A stretch of DNA of 64,000 nt from Chytridium lagenaria (lineage: Eukaryota > Chytridiomycota > Chytridiomycetes > Chytridiales > Chytridiaceae). This document shows, piece by piece, positions 1 through 11,906 of the stretch (position 1 is its first letter; every line of letters starts with the position of its first letter). Under the pieces are notes generated by a model that did no database searches, was not told the origin of the DNA, and saw only the letters and a list, made by a program, of their open reading frames with translations. Location of the stretch: positions 350,279 through 414,278 of the forward strand of contig JAHLKC010000018.1 in assembly GCA_025449115.1 (NCBI GenBank), given 5' to 3'. The translations under genes and the position numbers were made by a program.

Positions 1-66
1 ACCCAACACTTTACAAGCGACGGAGCATCAAATGAACCACCCCCACCATCACATCCTACCATTTCC

Positions 67-3000
67 ATGACGCAGCCTTATGCTTTACACTATCCCCACC
101 GCCCACCACGTTCCTCTGACCAAGGATCACCCGAACCTCGACCAGTGCTCTCTTCCACTAATGATTCAACAACAATACACACACACCCTTCCTCCAAGCC
201 CAACCTCAACCTCAACAGCCCCTCCTCCATCCACAACATTGTCGCCCACCTCACCCACCGTCACAGGGAGCTCGTTGCAGCACTCTCTGATCTAGGAGTC
301 GACCCCAATTTGGCAACAGAGCTCCGTGCAGATCATCCTTTTGCAGATCCCAATCTTCCTGTGCAACCCTCCCCAAAACATCATGACAACTTCAACAACA
401 AAAACAACACTCCATCCTCATCCTATCCTCCCTCCGCCATGTTCTCAAGATCCCACAACACACTGCACACACGTTCAGAGTCTCTCGAAACTCCATCCTC
501 ACTCTTGAATCTCTCCATAGACTATACATCCACCCGTAAACGCCAACGCGAAACATCCTCAGAACCTCCATCCTCACTCAACCTTCCCACATTCCACCAA
601 CAACACAACATCCATCCCTACGATCCATCCACAGCAGGTCCATCCTCCCTTCCCCTCAACTACCCTTCATCCACAGTCGATTACCCCCTCCATCGTCCCC
701 ATATTCGTCCACCCGATAAACCCTTTTCTCATATTACAACACGACCCTGGTCCATCTCGGATTCTTCCATTTGGCCGGGTGACCTTACCCCGCATCTTGA
801 ACGAGAGGATAAATCATTGGTGGTCGACTTATTGGCGCTTTGGGCGGTCAAACCACGGCGATATGAACCTTTTCATCGGGAATAGAGATCTGTTGATGAC
901 AGGATGGGTGGTGCGTCGAGGTGGATCGCTTCACCTTCTGTCGACACTGAAAAGGTACAATTGACTCCATCCATGACTGGGCCAAAACCTCTTTTTTTTT
1001 TTTTTTTTGTCTCCCATGCTCACAAAAAAAACTTTTATTAGAATCAACCCAACGCCAACGCATGGCTCGACTCCCTTCTCACAGACCCAACCTCCCGCAC
1101 TCGTTCCTCCTCCTCCACTCTTCCTCCTCCACAACCCTCCTCCTCTCCGCCATCATGAACCCTTTTCAACCCCTCGTTTCTTCACCTCCCAGACCTTTCC
1201 CCCCTCGCATCTCAACCACCACAGACCCTTTCCCCCCTCGCATCTCAACCACCACAGACCCCTTTCCCCTCGCATCTCAACCACCACAGACCCCTTCCCC
1301 CTCGCATCTCAACCACCACAGACCCTTTCCCCCCTCGCATCTCAACCACCAAGACCCACCATCCCCGAAAAAGACTCCACCACAACCCCCAACATCTCCA
1401 CCCCAACGACGGATCCTACCCAACACATCCCCTTCCAAGCGTCCTCACCTACCCCTCAACCTCCCAAACTCGCCCAAAACACGCCTGCCTCTGTCGTCTC
1501 TGTCCAACGAACTCGCCCTCCTCGTCCTCCATGGAGACGTCACCCCCTTTTCCGTCGACGTCCGATGCGTCGATTGTTGTCGAGGCGTCGATGTGGTCGT
1601 GCCGCTGTGCATGGACGGACGGAAGAAACGGGGTGGCGTCGCTGGGAACGGCCTGTGAGGTGTGAGGCTTGTGGACATTGTTTGGGGTTGGGGGGGTTCG
1701 ACTTGAGGAGGGGGGGGGGAGTGGGTGGAACCAGAGTTTGGGGTGGAGGTGGTGTGTGTGGATTGTGTCAAGGATTTTGGTAGGTTTTTCTTTTCTTGTT
1801 GTTTTGTGAAGCTCGTTGCGTTCTCCGTACTCCCTGTTATGACTTTTTAATTTTTGGCTCTTCACAAGTTTCTGTATGTTTTTGACTTGCACCATGATGC
1901 TTTCCACCTGTTTTTCATATCTTTTTGATTTTGCTTTTATGCCTTATACCAGTTTTCTGTATGTTTTTGACTTATGGTTTTCACCACTTTTCTGTATGTT
2001 TTTGATTTCACTTTTATGGTTTGCACCAGTTTTTTGCATGTTTTCAACTTCACTTTAATGCCTTTCATCCGTTCTCTACATGTTTTCGTCTAACCAGAAC
2101 TTCTTCTTTTGTGCATCATACAGACTTTTGCTCAAACTGTGGAGGTAAGCATCATACTCCCCCTTCTCCTTTTACGTCCCCTATCACCGCCCAATCCTCT
2201 AACCCCCTAACCCACCCCCCTCGCCCTTCACCTCCTTTTACATCCCCTATCACCGCCCAATCCTCTAACCCGCACTAACCCCTATCACCGCCCAATCCTC
2301 TAACCCGCACTAACCCACCGCCCCGCCCTTCACCTCCTTTTACATCCCCTATCACCACCCAACCCTCCAACCCCCACTAACCCCTTCCCAAGGCGGCGGC
2401 ACCTGGCGCACCGGCAAATGGCGCCCCCGCCAACTCTTCCAACCCCACCGTCGCACCTGCAACCTCTCCCACGTTCGCTTTGGTGACAAGATTCGAGCCC
2501 AAATCGTCACCTACCAATGCCCGCTCTACCCTTCCCCACCTCACTGGGATTACGCACCGCGGGTCTCTGGCGAGATCATTGGCCTCGTCCCTTATCATGG
2601 GGAGGAAGGGATGATGGAAAAAGTCTTGAAGGATGTGGAGGATGTGGCGAAAGAGATTTATAGGAGTAGTGTGAATGTGCCGAGTGTTATGAGGGTTGTG
2701 CCGGGGTTGTGGAAGTGGTAAGTGTTTTTTTTTTGAAGGCCCTGTTTGTTTTTTTTTATGAGGTGCCGTTTTTGAGGGGGTTTTGATATTCCCCACCACC
2801 CGCGCTTTTCATCTTCACCACCCCCACTCTATAAATTACCCTCCATTCGTTTATCATACCACATTACCTTTCCCATATTTATAGTCTATTTTTTTTTGTG
2901 TTAACCTGGACACTATCTCCTTTTTTTATCATTCCCAACCATTTTTCATCTGGACCTTTTCATCACTTCCCACTTTTTTTTTTTTTTTTGTGGACGTCCG

Positions 3001-4733
3001 CTTTTTTCATAATGGTTTTTGGTCACCCGTTTGTTTTTTTTTTTTGGCGTTCTACTCTCGTTCTGTTCACCTTTTTCTTTGACGTTCTGGACTGATTCTG
3101 TCTTTGACCTTTTTTTTTGACGTTCTGCACTCTTTCTATCTTCACCCCGTTTTTTAGACGTTCTACTTCTATCCTTACCCCTTTTTTTAGACGTTATACC
3201 CTTCTTCTATTAACTCGGTTTTTCTTGACGTTCTACTCTCTTTCTATTTACCCGGTTTTTTTTTTTTTGACGTTATACTCTCCTTCTATTCACCCCTTTT
3301 TTTTAGACGTTCCCGCATTTTTTTAGATGTTCTACCCTCTTTCTATCCTCATCCTTATATAAGACCTCTTTCCATCTTCACCTGTTTTTTAGACAGAACC
3401 CTTTTTTAAAACGCTCTACCCTCTTTTATCACAACCAATCCCATCTAACCCCTCTCCCCAGGGAAATGACCGAAGAACGCCGCATCTCTGCCCAAACCGA
3501 AGTCCGCCACATCGTCCTCGGCGGCTGGCACCCCTCCTCCACAGGCCCCACCCCCTCCGAACGCATCCACCGATACTTCTCGGTCGCCTACATCCCCAAA
3601 CCCGCCTCCCGTCGTCAACGTCGTCAAACCGGTCCCCCACCCGCCTCCAACCCCTCCCACCGCATCCACAGCGACATGACCCCGCAATCCGTCCATCAGT
3701 GGTTTCAAGACCATGATGTGGCGACGTTGGAACTTGTGCCGATTGGGTTTGCTTGCGTGCAGTGGTTTGTGGGACGACAAGGGGTGCAGCTTGCGCATTG
3801 TCATTTGATGGGGAAGGAGGGGAGGGGGATGCAGAGTATGCATGAGAGGTTGCATCAGGCTATTTTTAGACGGATTGAGGAGGAGGTTGAGGGGGGGGAG
3901 GGGGGGGAAGTGCCGTTGCATATTTGGGCGCAGGTATTTGTTTTTTTTTTTCTTCTTTTGAGTCTATGTTTGTGTATGCATTCCCTTACCCCCCTTTGCT
4001 TCATGGATTGGCGGGTTTGTGGTTGGGAAGAGCTATAATGTTGGAGCTTTAGTGTTGGGGGGTTGTGGGAGTAGTTGGGAAAAGATATAGTAGCGGAAGG
4101 AAAGTACTGGTGGGGGTGTCGAATGAATCCGACACCGCGGCGCATCAGGGAAAAACGCGCTACTTTGACGCGTACTAGGTGGGACGGGGAGAGCCGTGAC
4201 GGAACGTGGGGAACGGGTGAGGAGGGATACGGAGGAATAAACATTGGAGAACAGGAGGTGATGACAGGAGGTGATGCTGATGATGGCAATCCTTGCATTG
4301 CTGGTAGTACCTTTATGACATGACATGCTACTGTAGAGTGATCCCGATATCTTTTCCTCCACCCTCATTACCCATCCATTTTCTTCATCCCCACCTCCCA
4401 AACTTCTCATCCCACCTTCTTCATCCCCACATCCCTCCTTCTTCCTCCCAACGTCCTCCCCCTCTAACCCCCGCCTTTTCACAGGTCCGCCGCGCCCTCA
4501 ACGGTTTCTGCTCAACCCAAGTCGGAAACTACCCTCGTCTCGGCATGCTCCCCCTTGACGCCTACCATGCCAAACACCCAGACACCTCCCTCTCTGACCT
4601 CAAACGTCTCTTTGATCCCATCGTCTGTCCGTGGGATTGGTTTGTGGAGCACTTTGATGTGCATGTGATGAGGTATCTGGATCGGCCTTGGGGGAGGGAG
4701 AGGGAGTGGGGGGAGGGGGAGGCGAGGGGGTGA
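67..4733 (+). CDS. Unknown protein with Cys-x2-Cys pairs (five-exon model)
   Basis: I do not recognise the family. Model: exon 1 67-~1781, microexon 2124-2144, exon ~2391-2717, exon 3462-3933, exon 4485-4733, each later junction with GT/AG. Exon 1 encodes a low-complexity S/P/H-rich region, a PFPPRISTTTD repeat, then RCEACGHC and VCGLC. The microexon adds FCSNCG, and exon 3 continues TWRTGKWRPRQLF...RRTCNLSHVR, so a zinc-binding cluster is likely. Exons 4-5 carry a conserved-looking body (EVRHIVLGGW; VCPWDWFVEHFDVHVMRYLDRPW). Exon 1 changes frame near 780 and within the C-rich repeat. The junction at 1781/2124 fits only if one G is missing. The ATG at 67 is simply the first in the open frame. 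The exon chain is moderately sure; function is unknown. Confidence 0.5.
1195..1352 (+). repeat. 33-bp coding minisatellite, five units
   Basis: Five tandem copies of a ~33-bp unit containing CTCGCATCTCAACCACCA. Each encodes a variant of PFPPRISTTTD. Units are 32 or 33 bp, differing in C-run length, so the peptide repeat appears in alternating frames. Confidence 0.85.
1782..2123 (+). repeat. Intron with ~42-bp T-rich minisatellite
   Basis: Between the first two exons of the gene at 67-4733. From about 1870 to 2095 it holds roughly five degenerate copies of a unit resembling CACCAGTTTTCTGTATGTTT plus TTGACTTCACTTTTATG. No coding signal is seen in it. Confidence 0.6.
2145..2390 (+). repeat. Intron with C-rich minisatellite
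   Basis: The intron holds about four copies of a unit built on CCCCTATCACCGCCCAATCC followed by TCTAACCC. Unit length varies because of internal deletions. Confidence 0.65.
2718..3461 (+). repeat. Intron with ~30-35 bp GACGTTCT minisatellite
   Basis: A 744-bp intron. From ~3050 to 3430 there are about ten degenerate units of GACGTTCTACTCTCTTTCTA followed by a T-run. The donor (GTAAGT) and the acceptor (CTCCCCAG) are clear. Confidence 0.65.
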
Positions 4734-5385
4734 ATTCTTGGGGGGGGGGCGGGAGGTATACCCAGACACTTCCTCAAACGTTTCTTTTGATCCCCTCGTC
4801 TGTTGGTTTGTGGAACTTTGATGTGCATGTTATGAGGTATCTGGAACGGCCTTGGGGGAGAGAGAGGGAGTGGGGGGAGGGGGAGGCGAGGGGGTGAATT
4901 CTTGGGGGGGGCGGGAGGTATACCGAGACGTCTCTTTGATTGATCCCCTCGGATTGCTTTGTGGAACACCGTGAGGTATGAGGAACGGCCTTGGGGAAGG
5001 GAGAGGGAGTGGGGGAGGGGGTGAATTCTTTCTTCGCGGGGGCTTGCGAGTGTTGGATGGGGGGGAAGGCGGGGTGATGGATGCCCTCGGTTTTGATGGC
5101 GGGAGAGGGAAGGGAGACGAGGGGGTTGAATTTTCCCTATGTCGGTTTAATGCGAGGTGATGAGTTCATCTGTTGTGTTCGGCTTTCATTGACGGTTGTT
5201 TTGATAAATACCCTTTCGGCCTCCCGTAAACGCTACCCCGACATCTCATCCTCAGACTTTAGACGGGCTTCTTTGATCCACTCGTTAGCCCGTGGGACTG
5301 ATCTCGTTGAGCACTTTAACGTGCATGTCATGAAGTATAAGGATCAGCCTTGGGTGCGGGAGAGGGAAGCGGGGGTTTAGGGCAT
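4568..5385 (+). repeat. Decayed tandem copies of a last coding exon
   Basis: The 3' end of the last exon (4568-4758) recurs at 4759-4920, 4921-~5050 and ~5215-5380. Copy 2 still encodes FDVHVMRYLERPWGREREW. Copy 4 encodes VEHFNVHVMKYKDQPW. Copies 2 and 3 have internal deletions. Copies 1 and 2 also share the G-rich tail and GAATTCTTGGGGGG. Confidence 0.8.
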
Positions 5386-6588
5386 CGATTTCAAGCATCT
5401 CAACGCCATACACGTATCCTCAGGGTGACCATCTTCCCTCACATCATTACCACCCCCTCCTGAAACCCAAAAAACGAATCTCTTATTTTTCTTTATGAAT
5501 ACCGTGTTTTGGCGTTTTTTTTCTTTTTATAACCAATCTATTTATGTATCTCACGGGCCTTTTAGACCCATATTTATCGTACAAATTATATATCATGGAG
5601 ACCAGTGTTGATGTACCATGATTATCAGGGGTCCCCTTGATGCAGTCTGGGGGGTTTTTCACGGGAATTAGCGTGATGTTGGCCGCGTGAAAGGCTTTGA
5701 GCGAGGCTTTAGACATATCACGGAACAGGTATTCCTTGGCGACTTATCTCCCTGCGGTTTTAATGGCTACGATTTATGCGCGAGCACGAGTGTGGTGTTG
5801 GCCGCGTGAAAGGCTTTGAGCAGGTAAAGGATCTGACGGGATTGTTCCCCGTTATATGGGGGAGATTCGGGAGTATGGGTGTAAGGATCACATATCGATA
5901 TGCGCCACGTTTGTCATGGTAGATGATGCTGAAAAAGGAGACTTTGGCGTTGAGAAAAACGAACAGACGACGACTTTGCGTTGGAGACAGGCGGGTGTGA
6001 GGGTAATAACGTTGGATCAAGAGTTGCCATATGGTCATGGGGTTGGATGTTTTTTCGGAAACTTCTTTTTTTTTGATAAAGCGCGTTTTTAAACGTAAGC
6101 TCTGTATTTTGCTGTGTCTTTAGACCGCTTATTCAAATTAAAGTTGACGTTTTTTTCGTCGAGCTTCGTACACAGTACTTTTGTCATTTCAGAGATGAAT
6201 CTGTTTACTTGTCGTATTGATGTTGGAAGGTTTGGCTTGCAGAATCGACAATGTACGTTGACTGCCTCAAGAGAAGAAGGGAACTGAGGGAGGATAATAT
6301 AGTATCATAACAGCATGTTCTTATTTGTTCTTTATAAAGCCCACTTTCTCCCATCATAATAAAGAATGCGATAAATAATGTTTTCTGTTCGACGAAACAG
6401 TGTATTTGAAAAAGTTTTCAAAACAAAGAGTTGTGCTCAGGGTGCTTCAAAGACACCAAAAAACCGGGTAAGAGGGACATCAATTCACAACTTTACCATA
6501 TCTTAAGTACAAAAACAAACAAAAATCAAAAGGTCGAAAACGAAAAGCTAAATATCGTAATAAAACCAAAAAATAAAATAAAATGGTA
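5386..6588. other. Intergenic stretch
   Basis: No supportable gene. It contains a 25-bp exact direct repeat (5678-5702 and 5797-5821) and AT-rich sequence toward 6588. Short frames on both strands lack coding character. Confidence 0.5.
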
Positions 6589-9020
6589 TCACTCCTTTTT
6601 GCCAGACGCCGGAGTCCCTGGCGCCTTCCTCTTTCTTGTCGGCGTCACCTCAGTCGGTGTCGTGGCTCCCTTATTCCTAGTCCTCGTCGAAACACTATCC
6701 TCAGCGGGCGATATCCCTTTCCGGCTCCTCGTTGACCTCGTAGGTGTGGTTACCGTTTCGACAGGTACATCCTCAGGCGTATCAGGGCTCGCAATGGTAG
6801 TAGTGCCACCAGACAAAGGTGCGAGATATGTGCCGGTTTTACCAAGAATACGAGTTGGTGAGGCAGGGGCTTCGGGTGCGTCGTTGGAGGTTAAGGGCTT
6901 AGATGAGACGGATGGGTCGGATGGGTCGACTTTGGCTTTTTTAGAGCGGTGTGAAGGGGAAAGAATGGTGTCGCCGCGTTGAAAACTGGCGTGAGGAACG
7001 TCTATAAGGGGTGCGAGGTTTACGTCGGCGTCCAAATCAGGATCCATCTGCATTCGCATAGGGGAATAGAAGTAAGTGAAATTGCCAATTAATCGAATGT
7101 TGCAACCGAGACCCACCAGCATCCAAGGATGTTGCAAAGCCTGCTCGGCGGAAAGTCGTTCATCCGGGTTGACCGTCATTAACTTCTGACACAAATCAAT
7201 GGCTAATTTTGTTCAGACACGGCAAACCCAAAAAAAATAATTGTACCTTCAGGCGAAATTGAGTCCCAGAACGGCGACGGGAAGTTATAGAGACCACGTT
7301 GGATCTGCTCCGACATAGACGGGGGGCGAGTTCATCAGAAAAGGGCGGGAATCCGCATAGGCTATTTCCGAAAGTTTAATACAGAATCAAAGTGTGATCA
7401 GAATAAGTTTTGAATTCACATACCAGATATACAAAATGACGCCAGAACTCCATAAATCCACGGCCTTTCCATACGCCCTTCCTTTCGCCGGATTCAAAAC
7501 CTCAGGTGCGACATAATTAGGTGTTCCGCAAAGCGTCTTCAAAAACGACTCTTCCCCAACAAGTTTTGCGAGCCCAAAGTCCGAGATCTTGATACGAAGA
7601 TCACCTTCCTCTCTGGTTATGAGTAAAATGTTTTCTATACCAAAGTTATTATTGCATGATTTCGTAAGTGCTTATCACCTGGCTTCAGATCTCGGTGGAC
7701 GATGTTTCGATCATGGAGGTATTTCAGAGCTGTAAAGAGTTGCTTCATAATAACGCGGCATTCCCTTTCCGAAAACTTTTTTTTATCAATAATTAAATCA
7801 AAAAGCTCTCCCCCGCGTGCCCTGAACATGTACAATTAGAATCGGAGCAAGTTTTTTCATGTTCTTACAATTCTAAAACGATATAGATAAAATCCAGTTC
7901 ATCGTATACTCCGCCAATGTTAATGATACACGGCTTAACACCATCAGGATAACTCTCATATGTGTCGCTTTCTACTTACATGATTTACTGCCATCAAGAG
8001 CGAAACTTCTCGCCTTATGCTCTCAACAATTTTCGGTTTACCATGGAACCGTTTTTTATCCAAGATTTTGATGGCGTGCCATATGCCAGTAGCCTTGTTG
8101 ACGCCTACCCTGACACTCGCAAAGTTGCCACTAACACATAAAAGTTCACATGAGAAAACAACCGTAAACATGGGGTGGAGTTAAAGTGAGGTGAATAGGA
8201 GGGGTTGATAGAATGAAACTCACGTTCCAAGCTCCTTTTCAAACTTAAAATGGTCGTGGATTGACTACATGACGGAAAGTCAGTTGACAGTATTTAGGTA
8301 AAAATACCTCTCCCGTGGAGGATCCCGTAGTCTGAGCTTGGGGCAGTTGAATGATCCAGACTATTTATGTCAAAAAGCGAATTTGAAGCATTGCAATACT
8401 AACATCTATCGTCGAACTTCTCCATCGCTTTTCGCGAGTCGTACTTTGCCAACTGTATCTCATCACCATGGCTGAGCTGCTCCCTCTTCCCGTTGACCAG
8501 TCTCTTTCCGTTGACGTAAGTTCCGTTGGTACTGCAAAGTCTTAGGACAAACAGGGAAAGACCTTGACGAACCTCAAATCCTCAACAAACACGCAGTCTT
8601 CCGAAACTCCTTCCGGGTTAACTCTAGACTCCTTTTAAATCATATGAGTATGACATTTGATACGTCAAATCGAGAACCTTGAAAATCAAGCAATGCCGCT
8701 TGACAGATGTTGCTGTTGACACACAATGTCGCACTCCTTTCTCTCCCAATAAGATACCCTTCACCCGTCGCACCTTTTCGTGATGAGTTCGAATCCGTGT
8801 GTTTAACTGGGGACGGTTCATGACTGCCTCCGTTGGATTCCTGCCCAGAGTGCATGTCCAGAGCAAGACCCGTTTTTGTTAGGCGATAACTGGGGATACT
8901 GGGACTCGTCGACTTGAGAATCGCCCATGCGGGGATACTTGCGTCGCCAACAACATCCTCGGATGCACTCTCTGGCGCGGATTTCGTCTCTTGGGTGTGT
9001 TCCGAAACGTTATCAGCCAT
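6589..9020 (-). CDS. CHK2/Rad53/Cds1-like checkpoint kinase (FHA + kinase)
   Basis: Multi-exon gene. The N-terminus [13 protein letters not shown] is followed by an FHA domain: YLIGRE near 8755, KRHCLIFK near 8690, then [15 protein letters not shown] after a ~50-bp intron ending near 8525. The kinase domain follows: a glycine loop (GNFASVRVG), [34 protein letters not shown], a [14 protein letters not shown] activation segment, and [17 protein letters not shown]. The tail is basic and Thr-Pro rich ([12 protein letters not shown]). FHA followed by a CAMK-type kinase is the architecture of the DNA-damage and replication checkpoint effector kinases, which bind phospho-Thr and act in the nucleus. 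The FHA core is split over three frames by two apparent one-base deletions. The start is ATG 9018-9020. TFIIF beta ends 145 bp upstream on the same strand. Confidence 0.85.
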
Positions 9021-9164
9021 GCGGGAATGGCTTCAGCATGCATTTTCAGTTGAGGTTTTCCGAAGTATTTTTTTTTTTTGAAACAAAAGAATTGACTTGG
9101 CATGCTGCATTGCGCAACGCTTTTTTTTTTAATATATTATTTACACAGATAATAATGGATCATG

Positions 9165-10418
9165 TTAATCCTCCTCATCGAAATCTTCACCGTCATCAAA
9201 GTCCCCTCCATGGGCTCCGACTTGCCCGCTAGGGCCAGCAACACGCGGTATTCGGCCTTTAACGCGTACTTGCCGTGTTCCTCTCCCTTTTTCACCAAAA
9301 CGCAGACCTTATTGACGATTTCCTTAAGGTAGCTCATGGGCTGCTTAAGTCTTTCAAGCAATTCCTTAAAGGAATAGTGTGATGACTCTTTGAAGGCCTC
9401 GAAAATCTGGTTGATAAGTTCTTCTTCGGGAATCCTTTCGCGCTTGTCCAGAGTAGTTTTCTTTTGCGACTGTAAAATAACCGTCAGTTTTGCACTAGGG
9501 CAACAGTAAAGAGTGATGTGCTTAAATCAAATTAATTAATAGGCCAAACACACACCAAGTTAAACTCGCCCTGAGCCGTTCCTTGTGTTGGAACATTTGC
9601 ACTTCCCACAGCCATGACTTTCTTCCCGTCCTTGTGATGAATAAGAGCTATGTTTTTGCGCTTCGCCATCGCTTCGTCTCGCCGTTTCTTCATAATATCT
9701 CGATATGAGTCGTCGGTAAAGGGCCGCATTGTGGCTTCATGCACAACCTTCCCTGTAACTTCTCGCGCCCGGCCTTCTTGATCCCCGCAAAAACAAACGT
9801 ATTTTGCTGGGTTGGGTTAGCAGGCATGAGATCCACAACGTAGTTTTTCGGTAAGTCTTCGGCCCACTTCGTTTCGGGTAGGTGAAGAGTCACTTTTGTG
9901 TCTTCTTTCCCGTTGGATTGCCGCTGAGAGTTGCGAAGTGACATAAAAAGTCATACCGTTAGTTAAAATCGTAATCGTTTTGATTAAAAGCGAGCAGAGT
10001 AATATGAAAGAGCCATCGCGGAGATAAAAGATTGGAAGTCCTGGCGCAGTCATAAAGGGGCCACTCACTGATGCAGTCTTAACCATCCCTTCCAGCCCAT
10101 CTGAATAAAAAAGGGCTATACCAGCAGGTTGTGGAAGGAAGATGAGGGATGTGCGGAGAGCTAGGGTTTTTGATGGGTTTGAGCTTACGTTTGGGAGTAA
10201 ACTCTGAGGCGCCCCAGCTCGACGCCCTCCTTCTCGACCTTTCCCCATTCCTTCATAACAAACTCTGGCACCTTCACCAGCCAAATGCTCGTCTTTATCC
10301 TCTTTGTATCCAGGAACACTTCCTCGCCGTGCTCGTCGTAATGAGACGGCCTCTTGATGGATCCAATGTCGACATCGTCTTCAATCTCAGGCCCTCTGTC
10401 CCTCTCGTCGTCCGACAT
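9165..10418 (-). CDS. Transcription initiation factor IIF subunit beta (RAP30/Tfg2)
   Basis: The N-terminus MSDDERDRGPEIEDDVDIG leads to KTSIWLVKVPEFVMKEWGKV, the hallmark of the TFIIF beta dimerisation region. Next come LHLPETKWAEDLPKNYVVDL, a VVHEATMRPFTDDSYRDIM linker, and a C-terminal winged helix (ERIPEEELINQIFEAFKESS; SFKELLERLKQPMSYLKEI). The protein ends in an acidic tail, DFDDGEDFDEED, with the stop at 9165-9167. TFIIF escorts RNA polymerase II to promoters. About four introns interrupt the gene. ATG 10416-10418 is chosen because the upstream in-frame TTG is not a likely start. It lies head-to-head with CK2 beta, so the two may share a bidirectional promoter. Confidence 0.92.
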
Positions 10419-10553
10419 TCGCAAAATTTCAGACCTTAATTGATATTTTTTCTTCCTTCAGCTTTTTGCTTTCGGCAGCAGTTTGCGGCTGCTGGACAAA
10501 GAAACTCTTTTGGAAAGCGCAAGAAGGGGACTAAGCAATTTGGGAGATCTGGA
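10419..10553. promoter_or_regulatory. Short divergent intergenic region (TFIIF beta / CK2 beta)
   Basis: Only about 135 bp separates the likely start codons of the two divergent genes, so the core promoters of both should lie here or overlap the coding starts. No clear TATA box is seen. Inference from layout. Confidence 0.5.
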
Positions 10554-11906
10554 ATGATGAGCGGAAGAAACGGAATGGGATCATCTCGGGGAGCCTTCAG
10601 AGCAGGCATGGGGGTTTGAGAGGGCTGGCGGGGAAGGCATTAACAAACGATGATGATGGCATTCTTGGGGATGAGTTTGTTGGGGACAATAATAATGATG
10701 AGGATGATTCGGAAGAGGGTGAGTTTTCTTTATCAACATCTCTTTCGATAACTTTCATCGTCATTCTAAGACTTTGAGGCTTTTCCGAAGAAAGGAAGGC
10801 GCTGTTAATGAATTACGAATTCTCATCTAGCTTTTTTTGCTTTGCTTTCCTCTTCCTTTCTGCAACTTTAGAGGACTCATTTGAAACGACCGAAAGCTCA
10901 GACGGCTCCTCATCTGCTCTGTCATGGATTTCATGGTATTGCTCGCTTCCAGGTACACTATTATTGAACGAAAGCACTATTTTAACACAACTGAAAAGGC
11001 CACGAGTTTTTCCTGGAAGTACCGGAGGAGTTTATCGAGGATGATTTCAACCTAACGGGCCTCAACACCTCTGTGGTACTATACAATGAGGCACTGGATA
11101 TGATATTGGATCTGGAACCGTCAGCAAATCAAGCACAATCCCAAATTAGCCTCATTGAATCTGCCGCTGAGACCCTTTACGGACTGATCCATCAACGGTA
11201 CCTTCTCACACGGCCGGCCTTACAGCTTATGGCTGAGAGACTGAGAGATTTGAGCTTTGGTATGTGTCCACGATATGGTTGTGGGAGCATGGGAACATTG
11301 CCTTGCGGGCGAAGCGACCAGTTGGGCATAGACACAGTAAAAATGTTTTGCGGCCGCTGTTGTGACATTTACCATCCTCGAGAGGTGAGCAAGGATGTTT
11401 TTTTTGATTGACTCTATTACAAGTACTTTTTTTATTATCAAAACATCATATTAACCTATGTCGTTAGGCAAAATATCAAAAATCTTGATGGCGCCTTCTT
11501 CGGAACCACTTTCCCCCACCTCCTCTTCCTCACCTTCCCAGAACTTATACCCCCATTGACATCACCACCTCGCCTTACCACCTCGAGCTCCTTCCGTGTA
11601 AGCCGGGCGTCCCATCGTTCAGAAGAGGACGCTGATTCCAAGGATGAGTTTCACGATGCTGAAGATGATGAAGAGGAGGAGGAGGAAGAAGAAGATGATG
11701 ATGAGTTTAACCGGTACCCGGACTATGTGATATACGTGCCTGCTGTATTTGGCTTCAGAGTTAGTGAAAGGTCAAAGACGGGACCGAGAATGCAGTGGCT
11801 AAGATGGAAAGAAGGACTTCCTCCTCCAGGATGGGCAGCGGCACTTGATGATACAAAGAAAGCGGATGGTTGGGCAGGTGCAGCAACGGCAGCGCAGACC
11901 CAATAA
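10554..11906 (+). CDS. Casein kinase II regulatory subunit beta
   Basis: Exons end at GTGAGT (~10711), GTACAC (~10952) and GTGAGC (~11384). The protein has an Asp/Glu-rich lead (DDSEEEDSFE), the core [33 protein letters not shown], then LIHQRYLLTRPALQLMAERL. The zinc-binding region (MCPRYGC...MFCGRCCDIYHP) and GAFFGTTFPHLLFLTFPEL follow. After these comes a long acidic insertion (EDDEEEEEEEEDDDEFN) and YVPAVFGFRV. All are CK2 beta landmarks; the acidic insertion recalls fungal CKB subunits. CK2 beta dimerises and assembles the CK2 holoenzyme. Start ATG 10554 requires one missing G in the G-run at 10610-10614, and the exon at 11467 has one extra A near 11476. It is convergent with the kinase at 12751-15104. 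Confidence 0.9.

Noticed and set aside
5760..6092. Overlapping frames on both strands
   Set aside because: Mutually antisense, short and without recognisable domains.
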